A stretch of 36,304 bases of DNA from Pseudomonas proteolytica (GTDB taxonomy: Bacteria; Pseudomonadota; Gammaproteobacteria; Pseudomonadales; Pseudomonadaceae): positions 1 through 36,304 of the forward strand of contig NZ_VFEV01000052.1 of NCBI RefSeq assembly GCF_007858275.1. Direction: 5' to 3'. The translations under genes were made by a program, and so were the position numbers. Positions 16,528-23,161 of the stretch are shown here, piece by piece. Position 1 is the stretch's first letter. Each line of letters begins with the position of its first letter. The notes beneath the pieces are model-generated. The model searched no databases. It was given only the letters and a program-made list of their open reading frames with translations, and had not been told where the DNA came from.

Positions 16528-16968
16528 ATGAAGACCGTCGCACAGTTGCTCAAGTCCAAGGACCAGAAGAATCAGGAAGTGCATACCATCCAGTGGAATC
16601 ACACCGTGTTTGAAGCGCTGGTGGTGATGGCAGCGAAGAACGTCGGCGCTTTGCCGGTGGTCAAGGAGGACAAAGTCGTCGGCATCATCAGTGAGCGCGA
16701 CTACGCGCGCAAACTGATTCTCCATGAACTGTCCTCGACGAGCACACAGGTACACCAAGTGATGAGCTCACCGGCGATCACCGTGGACACCCACAAAAGC
16801 GTCGAAGACTGCATGGGCATCATGACCGACGGCCACCTGCGCCACCTACCGGTGGTGGAAGACGGACAACTGCTGGGCCTGCTGTCCATCGGCGACCTGG
16901 TCAAGGAAGCCATTGCTGAACAGGCGGCCCTTATCCAGCAGTTGGAGCAGTACATCCGCGGCGAATGA
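16528..16968 (+). CDS. Protein with two CBS domains
   Basis: A 146-residue cytosolic protein made of a tandem CBS (Bateman) pair: residues about 8-66 (HTVFEALVVMAAKNVGALPVV, VVGIISERDYARKL) and about 75-132 (VMSSPAITVDTHKSVEDCM, HLRHLPVVEDGQLLGLLS). A short helical tail ends in IQQLEQYIRGE. CBS pairs bind adenosyl ligands such as AMP, ATP or SAM and act as regulatory modules. No effector domain is fused, and no partner is next door. ATG 16528 is chosen. The GTG at 16519 adds three residues, and the CGGGG sequence just upstream could serve either. The gene lies 123 bases after topB, in the same direction. Confidence 0.88.
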   Translation: MKTVAQLLKSKDQKNQEVHTIQWNHTVFEALVVMAAKNVGALPVVKEDKVVGIISERDYARKLILHELSSTSTQVHQVMSSPAITVDTHKSVEDCMGIMTDGHLRHLPVVEDGQLLGLLSIGDLVKEAIAEQAALIQQLEQYIRGE

Positions 16969-16992
16969 CACTCCCAAGCCCCACAAATCCAA

Positions 16993-17081
16993 TGTAGGAG
17001 CCGGCTTGCCGGCGATGGCATCCCCTCGGTTTCAATCACACACCGTAGTCATGCCATCGCTGGCAAGCCAGCGCCTACAGA
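16993..17081. repeat. REPIN doublet
   Basis: TGTAGGAGCCGGCTTGCCGG and CGATGGCAT are mirrored by ATGCCATCG and TGGCAAGCCAGCGCCTACA. It lies 25 bases after the CBS gene. Confidence 0.88.
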
Positions 17082-17159
17082 AGGGCAAACATCCGACCTG
17101 CCAGCACAAAAAATGACGCCCAAGTCACTTTTCCCCGCCCCCCCCCCGCACCGGAATAT

Positions 17160-17191
17160 TTATGTAGTGAGCAAAAATAATCACTACATAA
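17160..17191. promoter_or_regulatory. Perfect 11-bp inverted repeat, candidate operator
   Basis: TTATGTAGTGA at 17160-17170 is the exact inverse of TCACTACATAA at 17181-17191, with an A-rich 10-base spacer. It ends three bases before the -35-like box at 17195. This is a usual place for an activator or a repressor dimer, with half-site centres 21 bases (two turns) apart. Confidence 0.5.
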
Positions 17192-17194
17192 CCG

Positions 17195-17223
17195 TTGACG
17201 TAACCATTTTGACCTTGCATGAT
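17195..17223 (+). promoter_or_regulatory. Sigma-70-like promoter
   Basis: TTGACG (five of six to the -35 consensus) and CATGAT (four of six to the -10 consensus) are separated by exactly 17 bases. The expected start of transcription is near 17230, giving a transcript that runs toward the gene at 17552 with a leader of about 320 bases. Confidence 0.45.
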
Positions 17224-17327
17224 TCAGACGTCTCCCGGATCGGGAGCGTTGGTAACAAGCGTTTTGAACAAGCTCGTCTGACCGCCGAGCTGTTTTTCCG
17301 GATGTGCACTGCCCACAAGGCAGATTG

Positions 17328-17471
17328 ATGAAGCTGACCGAACCGAAAGGCACGGTACAAGAAGCTCAAATGCTACTTGTCTTCGCTATGAAACCATTAC
17401 GTAGCAGTTCATCAGAAACACTACATGCATCAGGTTCAAGACCCTGCCCGTATTTGGCAGACCGTTTCTGA
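17328..17471 (+). CDS. Possible small ORF (47 codons) in the leader
   Basis: The frame begins ATGAAGCTGACC and would give a 47-residue product starting MKLTEPKGTVQEAQMLLVFA. AAGGCAG lies about eight bases before the ATG. The ATG overlaps the TGA of a preceding short frame. There is no recognised homology and the C-terminal half looks non-coding in composition, so this may be chance or an upstream ORF of the gene at 17552. Confidence 0.2.
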   Translation: MKLTEPKGTVQEAQMLLVFAMKPLRSSSSETLHASGSRPCPYLADRF

Positions 17472-17551
17472 CGCCCGGTTTTCGCAACCGGAGACAACTA
17501 ACGTGAATTAACGAATCAACTGAAGATCGCCAACTGGTCAAGGGGCTTACA

Positions 17552-17881
17552 ATGAATCTGAACAACCAACCAACTATCGATGAATTGGCTGAGATGTTCG
17601 CAGCGCAGAAAGACACACTCGACGACCATATCCTGTGGATTGGCAAATCGGGCGAAGTGCAAATTGACTGCCTGGCGCCCCATACCGAAGAAGCCGAGTT
17701 CGACCGCAATAACCGTGAACTGGCGGCGCGCCTGAAGATGTACCGCCGTGGCCAGGGTTATGTCGGCAAAAAAGCTGCTGCCGATCGCAACTTTATCGAG
17801 CAAGTGTTCGACACACTTAACAATGCCTGGGAGTCCTTCAAGGACAACTCGCAAGTTAAAGTAATCGACCGCTACTACTAA
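17552..17881 (+). CDS. Conserved-looking hypothetical protein, 109 residues
   Basis: I do not recognise the family. The product is small, soluble and moderately acidic in its first 30 residues (PTIDELAEMFAAQKDTLDDHILWIG), then turns basic in the middle (AARLKMYRRGQGYVGKKAAADR) and ends FKDNSQVKVIDRYY. There is no signal peptide, membrane segment or cysteine motif. AAGGGG is well placed nine bases before the ATG, and codon use looks like the neighbours, so translation is likely. It is preceded by a long leader with a promoter-like site and an inverted repeat, and followed within 15 bases by a REPIN. The neighbours (CBS protein, LysR regulator) give no clear clue to role. Confidence 0.7.
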   Translation: MNLNNQPTIDELAEMFAAQKDTLDDHILWIGKSGEVQIDCLAPHTEEAEFDRNNRELAARLKMYRRGQGYVGKKAAADRNFIEQVFDTLNNAWESFKDNSQVKVIDRYY

Positions 17882-17895
17882 GAACTACTCACCCT

Positions 17896-17984
17896 CTGTA
17901 GGAGCTGGCTTGCCAGCGATGACGGTTTAACGATCAACACGGTTGATTGTTAAATAGCTATCGCCGGCAAGCCAGCTCCTACAG
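17896..17984. repeat. REPIN doublet
   Basis: CTGTAGGAGCTGGCTTGCCA is mirrored by GGCAAGCCAGCTCCTACAG. The spacer contains the imperfect palindrome TTTAACGATCAAC/GTTGATTGTTAAA. It lies between the stop codons of the 109-residue gene and the LysR gene, which converge on it. Confidence 0.88.
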
Positions 17985-17998
17985 TTGTTTGTGCAGAC

Positions 17999-18901
17999 TT
18001 AAATACCGGGAAACCGTCCCTTCGCCGCTTCGTCCCGGAAGATATCGAACAGGGCCTGCGCCGCCGCCGAGAGTTCATGCCCAGGCTTGGTCAGCACGCC
18101 AATCGGCCGCTCGATCACCGGGTCACACAAGGTGATGCAATGAGCGCCCGCCTCTTCCATCTGCGGGGCGCACAACGCGGGCACGGCGCTGACGCCCAGG
18201 CCACTGGCAACCATCTTGCCCACCGTTGCCAATTGATGGCTCTCCAACGCCACCGGCAGCTTCATCTGCAATGCACCCAAGTGCTCTTCCAGCATCACCC
18301 GTACCGTAGAAGGCCGCTGCAAGGTGATGAAAGGTTGCGCCAGCAGGGTTTTCCAGTCGATTTCGCTCATGTGCGCCAACGCTGAATCACCGGGCACTAC
18401 CGCAACAAAGCGGTCCAGATACAGCGGGGTAAAGGCCAGCGACGAGCCCGGCGAGGGCTCGAATGCCACGCCCAGTTCAACCTGGCGATCGCGGACCATC
18501 TCCAGCACCTGTTCATTGATCAGGTCGTGCACCGTGACATTGACCTGGGGAAACCGCGCTCGAAAAATCTTCAGGATCGGCGGCAGCAGGTTGCCAGCAA
18601 ACGACGGCATCGCCGCCACCGTCACGCGCCCACGCTGCAATGTAAAACGCTGGCGCAATTCATCCTCGGCATTGTCCCAGTCGGCAATCAACCGGCGGGC
18701 CAGGGGCAACAGGGATTCGCCTTCCGGGGTCAGTGCGACGTTGCGCGTATTGCGGCTGAAAAGCCGCCCGCCCAAGCCCTCCTCCAGGCTTTTGATCGTC
18801 AGGCTCAGGGCCGACTGGGACAAATGCAGGCGCTCACAGGCGGCGGCAAAACTCAGGGTCTGGGCCACGGCCAGAAAGGCCCGCATCTGTTTAACTGTCA
18901 T
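17999..18901 (-). CDS. dhcR: LysR-family regulator of the CoA-transferase/thiolase operon (DhcR-like)
   Basis: A 300-residue LysR-type activator. The DNA-binding helix-turn-helix is at residues 1 to about 60 (TVKQMRAFLAVAQTLSFAAACERL, QSALSLTIKSLEEGLGGRLF). The effector-binding domain covers about 90-295. ATG 18901 has GTGGAG nine bases upstream. It is divergent from dhcA-dhcB-atoB. The same order of genes (LysR, then CoA-transferase A and B, then thiolase) is known in P. aeruginosa as dhcR-dhcAB-atoB, where the system serves carnitine catabolism. The name is given on that synteny and could be wrong if the substrate differs. A T-N11-A type operator sits in the 132-base gap. Confidence 0.8.
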   Translation of the reverse strand: MTVKQMRAFLAVAQTLSFAAACERLHLSQSALSLTIKSLEEGLGGRLFSRNTRNVALTPEGESLLPLARRLIADWDNAEDELRQRFTLQRGRVTVAAMPSFAGNLLPPILKIFRARFPQVNVTVHDLINEQVLEMVRDRQVELGVAFEPSPGSSLAFTPLYLDRFVAVVPGDSALAHMSEIDWKTLLAQPFITLQRPSTVRVMLEEHLGALQMKLPVALESHQLATVGKMVASGLGVSAVPALCAPQMEEAGAHCITLCDPVIERPIGVLTKPGHELSAAAQALFDIFRDEAAKGRFPGI

Positions 18902-18933
18902 GGCTATGCTCCACTACCCACTCTATTGTCCCG

Positions 18934-18982
18934 TTTTTTAAATCAATCAACCTTAAAAAACAACTTAACAAATCAATCCACC
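18934..18982. promoter_or_regulatory. LysR-box-like inverted repeat and a 30-base direct repeat
   Basis: TTTTTTAA (18934-18941) and TTAAAAAA (18953-18960) are perfect inverted arms with an 11-base spacer, the classic T-N11-A shape bound by LysR-type regulators. In addition AAATCAATCAACC (18940-18952) recurs as AAATCAATCCACC (18970-18982), 30 bases or about three helical turns on. Both lie between the divergent dhcR-like and dhcA-like starts. Confidence 0.6.
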
Positions 18983-19033
18983 GGCGCAACACTCGGTTCA
19001 CTGGCTGGACCACAAACAATAAAAGAGGTGCAT

Positions 19034-19732
19034 ATGGCAGGTTTCGATAAACGCGTGGCGTCCTATGAAGAAGCGCTGGCAGGCCTGGAAGACGGCATGA
19101 CCGTACTCTCCGGCGGCTTTGGCCTGTGCGGCATCCCGGAAAACCTCATCGCCGAAATCAAGCGCAAAGGCACCCGCGACCTGACGGTCGTCTCCAACAA
19201 TTGCGGCGTGGATGGCTTCGGCCTGGGTGTATTGCTCGAAGAAAAACAGATCAGCAAGGTCATCGCCTCCTACGTCGGGGAAAACGCCCTGTTCGAGAAG
19301 CAACTGCTCAGCGGCGAAATCGAGGTGGTGCTGACCCCCCAAGGCACCCTCGCGGAAAAAATGCGCGCAGGCGGCGCTGGCATTCCAGCGTTCTTTACCG
19401 CCACCGGCGTTGGCACCCCCGTCGCCGAAGGCAAGGAAACCCGTGAATTCAACGGACGCCCCTACCTGATGGAAGAGTCCATCACCGGCGATTTCGCCAT
19501 CGTCAAAGGCTGGAAAGCCGACCATTTCGGCAACGTGATCTACCGCCACACCGCCCAGAACTTCAACCCGCTGGCCGCCACCGCCGGCAAGATCACGGTG
19601 GTTGAAGTGGAGGAAATCGTTGAACCGGGCGAGTTGGACCCGGCGCAGATCCACACCCCTGGTATCTACGTCGACCGGATTATCTGCGGCACCTTCGAGA
19701 AGCGCATCGAACAGCGCACTGTCCGCAAATAA
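19034..19732 (+). CDS. dhcA: 3-keto acid CoA-transferase subunit A (DhcA-like)
   Basis: A 232-residue alpha subunit of a class I CoA-transferase, which moves CoA from a donor such as succinyl-CoA or acetyl-CoA to a 3-keto acid. Family features: LSGGFGLCGIPENLI at about residues 24-38, SNNCGVDGFGLGVLL, the glycine-rich GGAGIPAFFTATGVGT near 115, and EEIVEPGELDPAQIHTPGIYVDR near the C terminus. The ATG at 19034 is preceded by AAGAGGTG. The reading frame runs on upstream to 18527 over the antisense of dhcR, which is a shadow. The subunit B gene follows 34 bases later. The substrate could be 3-dehydrocarnitine, by synteny with P. aeruginosa, or acetoacetate (AtoD/ScoA type). Sequence alone does not decide. 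Confidence 0.88.
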   Translation: MAGFDKRVASYEEALAGLEDGMTVLSGGFGLCGIPENLIAEIKRKGTRDLTVVSNNCGVDGFGLGVLLEEKQISKVIASYVGENALFEKQLLSGEIEVVLTPQGTLAEKMRAGGAGIPAFFTATGVGTPVAEGKETREFNGRPYLMEESITGDFAIVKGWKADHFGNVIYRHTAQNFNPLAATAGKITVVEVEEIVEPGELDPAQIHTPGIYVDRIICGTFEKRIEQRTVRK

Positions 19733-19766
19733 TCTGCCTCCAGCCCGAACAATAAGGACTCATAAA

Positions 19767-20426
19767 ATGGCTCTTACCCGCGAACAAATGGCTCAACGCG
19801 TCGCCCGCGAAATGCAGGACGGCTTCTACGTCAACCTCGGCATCGGCATCCCGACCCTGGTGGCCAACTACATTCCCGAAGGCATGGAAGTGATGCTGCA
19901 GTCGGAAAACGGCCTGCTGGGCATGGGACCGTTTCCTACCGAAGACACCATCGATGCCGACATGATCAACGCCGGCAAGCAGACCGTCACCGCACGCATT
20001 GGCGCGTCGATCTTCTCCTCGGCCGAATCCTTCGCGATGATTCGTGGCGGCCACGTAGACCTCACGGTGCTCGGCGCCTTTGAAGTGGACGTGCACGGCA
20101 ATATCGCCTCGTGGATGATCCCCGGCAAGCTGGTCAAGGGCATGGGCGGTGCCATGGACCTGGTGGCCGGCGCAGAAAACATCATCGTGATCATGACCCA
20201 CGCCTCCAAGGACGGTGAGTCCAAGTTGCTCAGCCAGTGCAGCCTGCCGCTGACCGGTGCCAACTGCATCAAGCGCGTGCTGACGGACCTCGCTTACCTG
20301 GAAATCGAAAATGGCGCTTTTGTCCTCAAGGAACGCGCACCTGGCGTCAGCGTTGAAGAGATTGTGAGCAAGACCGCCGGTAAACTGATCGTCCCGGACC
20401 ACGTTCCAGAAATGCACTTCCAGTGA
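19767..20426 (+). CDS. dhcB: 3-keto acid CoA-transferase subunit B (DhcB-like)
   Basis: A 219-residue beta subunit of the same CoA-transferase. It contains the catalytic glutamate, Glu47 in MLQSENGLLGMG, which forms the covalent glutamyl-CoA intermediate. Other family segments are YVNLGIGIPTLVANY, the GGHVDLTVLGAFEVD stretch and MTHASKDGESKLL. ATG 19767 has AAGGA ten bases upstream. Frames extending back to 19602 overlap subunit A out of frame and are discarded. The gene is followed 11 bases later by the thiolase gene, so the three genes form one operon. Confidence 0.9.
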   Translation: MALTREQMAQRVAREMQDGFYVNLGIGIPTLVANYIPEGMEVMLQSENGLLGMGPFPTEDTIDADMINAGKQTVTARIGASIFSSAESFAMIRGGHVDLTVLGAFEVDVHGNIASWMIPGKLVKGMGGAMDLVAGAENIIVIMTHASKDGESKLLSQCSLPLTGANCIKRVLTDLAYLEIENGAFVLKERAPGVSVEEIVSKTAGKLIVPDHVPEMHFQ

Positions 20427-20437
20427 GGACAGATTCC

Positions 20438-21619
20438 ATGCAAGACGTCGTGATTGTTGCTGCCACCCGCACCGCCGTGGGCAGTTTTCAAGGGGCCCTG
20501 GCCGCCATCCCGGCACCGGAACTGGGAGCCGCGGTAATCCGCCGCCTGCTGGAGCAGACGGGCCTGGACCCAGCGCTTGTAGACGAAGTGATCCTTGGCC
20601 AAGTGCTGACCGCAGGCAGCGGCCAGAACCCGGCGCGCCAGGCATCGATCCTCGCCGGCCTGCCGCACGCGGTGCCGAGCCTGACCTTGAACAAAGTCTG
20701 TGGCTCGGGCCTCAAGGCCTTGCACCTGGGCGCACAGGCCATCCGCTGCGGTGACGCCGAAGTGATCATCGCCGGCGGCATGGAAAACATGAGCCTGGCG
20801 CCCTATGTGTTGCCCGCCGCCCGCACCGGCCTGCGCATGGGCCATGCGAAGATGGTCGACAGCATGATCAGCGACGGCCTGTGGGACGCGTTCAACGACT
20901 ACCACATGGGCATCACCGCCGAGAACCTGGTGGACAAGTACGGCATCAGCCGTGAAGCCCAGGACGCCTTTGCCGCCGCTTCCCAGCAGAAAGCGGCTGC
21001 CGCCATTGAAGCCGGGCGCTTTGCCGACGAAATCACGCCGATCCTGATCCCCCAGCGCAAAGGCGACCCGATTGCCTTTGCCGTGGACGAGCAACCTCGC
21101 GCCGGCACCACCGCCCAATCCCTGGGCAAGCTCAAGCCAGCCTTCAAGAAGGACGGTAGCGTCACCGCCGGCAACGCGTCGAGCCTCAACGACGGTGCCG
21201 CTGCGGTGCTGCTGATGAGCGCCGATAAGGCCAAGGAACTGGGCCTGCCAGTGCTGGCACGGATCGCCAGCTACGCCAACGCGGGCGTCGATCCGGCGAT
21301 CATGGGCATTGGCCCGGTGTCCGCGACCCGGCGCTGCCTGGACAAGGCCGGCTGGCAGTTGGCCGAACTGGACCTGATCGAAGCCAACGAAGCCTTCGCC
21401 GCACAGGCGCTGGCAGTGGGCAAGGAACTGGAGTGGGACGCGGCCAAGGTCAACGTCAACGGTGGCGCCATTGCCATCGGCCACCCGATTGGCGCATCAG
21501 GCTGCCGCGTACTGGTGACCTTGCTGCATGAAATGATCAAGCGCGATGCCAAAAAAGGCCTGGCCACCTTGTGCATCGGCGGCGGCCAGGGCGTGGCATT
21601 GGCCCTTGAGCGCGACTGA
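20438..21619 (+). CDS. atoB: Acetyl-CoA C-acetyltransferase (thiolase)
   Basis: A 393-residue thiolase that cleaves a 3-ketoacyl-CoA (acetoacetyl-CoA type) with CoA to release acetyl-CoA. The nucleophile Cys88 is in NKVCGSGLKA. His349 lies in IAIGHPIGASG and the second active-site Cys379 in CIGGGQG. All catalytic residues are intact and the length is exactly typical. ATG 20438 has TGAGGAC upstream. The frame back to 20423 starts inside the dhcB stop region and is not preferred. It completes the pathway of the upstream CoA-transferase: the activated keto acid is split to acetyl-CoA plus the remaining acyl-CoA. A strong terminator follows. Confidence 0.93.
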   Translation: MQDVVIVAATRTAVGSFQGALAAIPAPELGAAVIRRLLEQTGLDPALVDEVILGQVLTAGSGQNPARQASILAGLPHAVPSLTLNKVCGSGLKALHLGAQAIRCGDAEVIIAGGMENMSLAPYVLPAARTGLRMGHAKMVDSMISDGLWDAFNDYHMGITAENLVDKYGISREAQDAFAAASQQKAAAAIEAGRFADEITPILIPQRKGDPIAFAVDEQPRAGTTAQSLGKLKPAFKKDGSVTAGNASSLNDGAAAVLLMSADKAKELGLPVLARIASYANAGVDPAIMGIGPVSATRRCLDKAGWQLAELDLIEANEAFAAQALAVGKELEWDAAKVNVNGGAIAIGHPIGASGCRVLVTLLHEMIKRDAKKGLATLCIGGGQGVALALERD

Positions 21620-21636
21620 TTCAACGAGCAACATGG

Positions 21637-21673
21637 AAAAGGCCCGGCTCCACGAAAAGCCGGGCCTTTTTTT
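21637..21673 (+). terminator. Intrinsic terminator of the dhc-atoB operon
   Basis: AAAAGGCCCGGCT, a loop of about eight bases, AGCCGGGCCTTTTTTT. It is a GC-rich 9-bp core stem extended by A-U pairs and a seven-T tail, starting 18 bases after the thiolase stop codon. Confidence 0.92.
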
Positions 21674-21708
21674 GCCTATCTGATTGGTACTGTCGTGCAG
21701 CCACCTGG

Positions 21709-21742
21709 CCCCCTTGTGGCGAGCGGGCTTGCCACAAGGGGG
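21709..21742. repeat. REP core inside a perfect 12-bp hairpin
   Basis: CCCCCTTGTGGC at 21709-21720 is the exact inverse of GCCACAAGGGGG at 21731-21742. The loop is the REP-like gagcgggctt. It lies downstream of the thioesterase gene (minus strand) and may help end its transcript. Confidence 0.6.
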
Positions 21743-21797
21743 ACGCGCACGACTCGACAATGTACATAAAACAGCGCTGTAACAGCTTTGCGGCTAG

Positions 21798-22211
21798 CTA
21801 CGCAGCGGCCTTGGGCACGGCGAATACCGCATTGGCTCGCACTACGACCTTTTCCCCCACCTGCAGGCTGACCGTGGCAAACGCCATCTGCCGTCCGCGT
21901 TTGTGATGTTCCAACCGTACTTCGATCCAATCGCCAACCTGCACCGCCCCCAGATAATCGAGGGTCATGCTCGCGGTGATCAGCGGCAACGGCGGATCGC
22001 TGGAGAACGCCATGGCATAGCCCATGCCGACATCCGCCAGGGTTGCCAATACGCCACCGTGCACCGTGCCGCGCCCGTTGGCATGGCGGTGGTCGGCACG
22101 CAGGCCCAGTTGCAACTGCAGGCCCTCGCCGCGGCAATACACCGGGCCCAGCAAGTCCAGGAGCGGGCTGCTGCGAGATAAGGGGGCAAAACCTTCAGGG
22201 GTATCCGTCAT
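21798..22211 (-). CDS. PaaI-family hotdog thioesterase
   Basis: A 137-residue single-domain hotdog-fold acyl-CoA thioesterase, which hydrolyses acyl-CoA to free acid and CoA in the cytoplasm. The central motif is HANGRGTVHGGVLATLADVGMGYA (residues about 43-66, given in part), with the HGG turn and the catalytic-type Asp of the long helix. The beta-strand ITASMTLDYLGAVQVGDWI follows. ATG 22211 has AAGGAAG nine bases upstream. It is single and convergent with the thiolase operon, so a role in fatty or aromatic acyl-CoA turnover is possible but not shown. Confidence 0.88.
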   Translation of the reverse strand: MTDTPEGFAPLSRSSPLLDLLGPVYCRGEGLQLQLGLRADHRHANGRGTVHGGVLATLADVGMGYAMAFSSDPPLPLITASMTLDYLGAVQVGDWIEVRLEHHKRGRQMAFATVSLQVGEKVVVRANAVFAVPKAAA

Positions 22212-22379
22212 GGTGGATCTTCCTTGTGACCAGGCATGAGGTTTAACCCGCGCCGGTCGATGCAGCCAGCATGATCAACCGGGCAAATCTGTGCCGATAA
22301 GCCCACGCCCACTTTGCGTTCGCCGGGCAAACCGGCTTTAATCGCCGCGCACTTTATCCCGCACACTGAAGGAGACGTA

Positions 22380-23159
22380 ATGCGCCATCTGGAAGGCAGA
22401 TCTACTGCGTTGATGTTTTTGGCCGCTTTGCTGCTTGGTGGCTGTTCGCCCAAGGAGTATTCCGAAGCCACACAGATCAATGGCGAACAGGGCCGGGCCG
22501 GCGCGCAATTGGCCTATGAACACGAGCTGAGCCTGGCGATGCCGGTTGCCCTGCTGGCACCGCGCATGCAGGCCACGCGCCAAGCCTGTGAGTCGGCGCA
22601 GTTCGGCGCCTGCAACATCCTGCGTATCGAAGAAAACAGCGACGGCGGCATGATTGTGTTGCGCATCGCCCCCAGCGGAGTCGAGCCGTTGGTGAGCATG
22701 GCGGCCGAGGGCGGGCAGTTGGGCCAGCGCATCACCAGCGCCGAGGACCTGGCCGACGCAGTGGCCGATGTACGCCGCCGCCAGGAGCGTTTGCAGGCCC
22801 AGCAGAAACGCCTGGATGAGCTGGCCGCGCGCAAGGACATCACCGTGGGCGACTTGATCACCCTCACCAAGGAACAAGCCGCCATCGAAAACGAGCTGCA
22901 GGAACTGGCGCAGATCGCCGCCGGCCAGCAGCGACGCCTGGACACCAACCGCGTGACCCTGAACTTCCGCCCATCCGACGGCGAGCATCAGCAATCACGT
23001 TTCGCGCGCATGTTCGGCAACCTGGGCGACAACCTGGTCGACGGCACTGCCGACGCCCTGGAGCGCTCAAGCTACGTGCTGCCGTTCGTGATCCTCGCGT
23101 TCCCGGTGTTGTGGCTGTGGGTCTGGCTGTGGCGCAAGCTGGTCAAGCGCCGCCCTTGA
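22380..23159 (+). CDS. DUF4349 lipoprotein
   Basis: A 259-residue lipoprotein. The signal peptide ends in the lipobox LLGGC (Cys about residue 22), so the mature protein should be lipidated. Residues about 45-215 match the DUF4349 pattern, with a long coiled-coil centre (VRRRQERLQAQQKRLDELAARKDI, given in part to the last I). A C-terminal transmembrane helix (YVLPFVILAFPVLWLWVWLW) follows, with a basic tail KLVKRRP. The combination of lipid anchor and C-terminal helix ties it to the inner membrane. Function is unknown for the family. ATG 22380 has AAGGAG directly upstream. It converges with the DUF1615 gene, with only two bases between the stops. Confidence 0.85.
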   Translation: MRHLEGRSTALMFLAALLLGGCSPKEYSEATQINGEQGRAGAQLAYEHELSLAMPVALLAPRMQATRQACESAQFGACNILRIEENSDGGMIVLRIAPSGVEPLVSMAAEGGQLGQRITSAEDLADAVADVRRRQERLQAQQKRLDELAARKDITVGDLITLTKEQAAIENELQELAQIAAGQQRRLDTNRVTLNFRPSDGEHQQSRFARMFGNLGDNLVDGTADALERSSYVLPFVILAFPVLWLWVWLWRKLVKRRP

Positions 23160-23161
23160 CC

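Larger units (their letters stand above)
17082..17551. other. Intergenic or leader region of about 470 bases without a convincing gene
   Basis: Between the REPIN and the 109-residue gene the sequence is less GC-rich than its neighbours, especially at 17151-17220. It holds a run of ten C (17138-17147), a perfect inverted repeat (17160-17191) and a promoter-like pair (17195-17223). Two small hairpins follow: CTCCCG-GAT-CGGGAG at 17232-17246 and CCGGTT-TTCGC-AACCGG at 17475-17491. A GTG frame at 17167-17328 overlaps the stop with the ATG of a 47-codon frame at 17328-17471 (TGATG). Neither product resembles a family I know. I read the region as a long 5-prime leader or small RNA, but a pair of tiny genes is possible. 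Confidence 0.5.

Noticed and set aside
14317..16758. 813-codon open frame on the minus strand
   Set aside because: It is the antisense of topB, is rich in His, Gln and Gly without any domain, and arises from high third-position GC. The plus-strand TopB has all catalytic motifs.
17167..17328. 53-codon GTG frame as a gene
   Set aside because: The start lies inside the inverted repeat with no ribosome site, and the best promoter lies inside the frame. It is kept only as part of a finding.
17428..17450. tRNA T-arm-like sequence (CAGGTTCAAGACCCTG)
   Set aside because: The stem is only four pairs and no acceptor or anticodon arm can be drawn around it.
12449..17984. Regularly spaced palindromes as a CRISPR array
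   Set aside because: The elements are inverted REP doublets kilobases apart with different cores, and there are no direct repeats with spacers or cas genes.
20294..21484. 396-codon minus-strand frame over the thiolase
   Set aside because: Antisense of atoB, whose active-site residues are intact.
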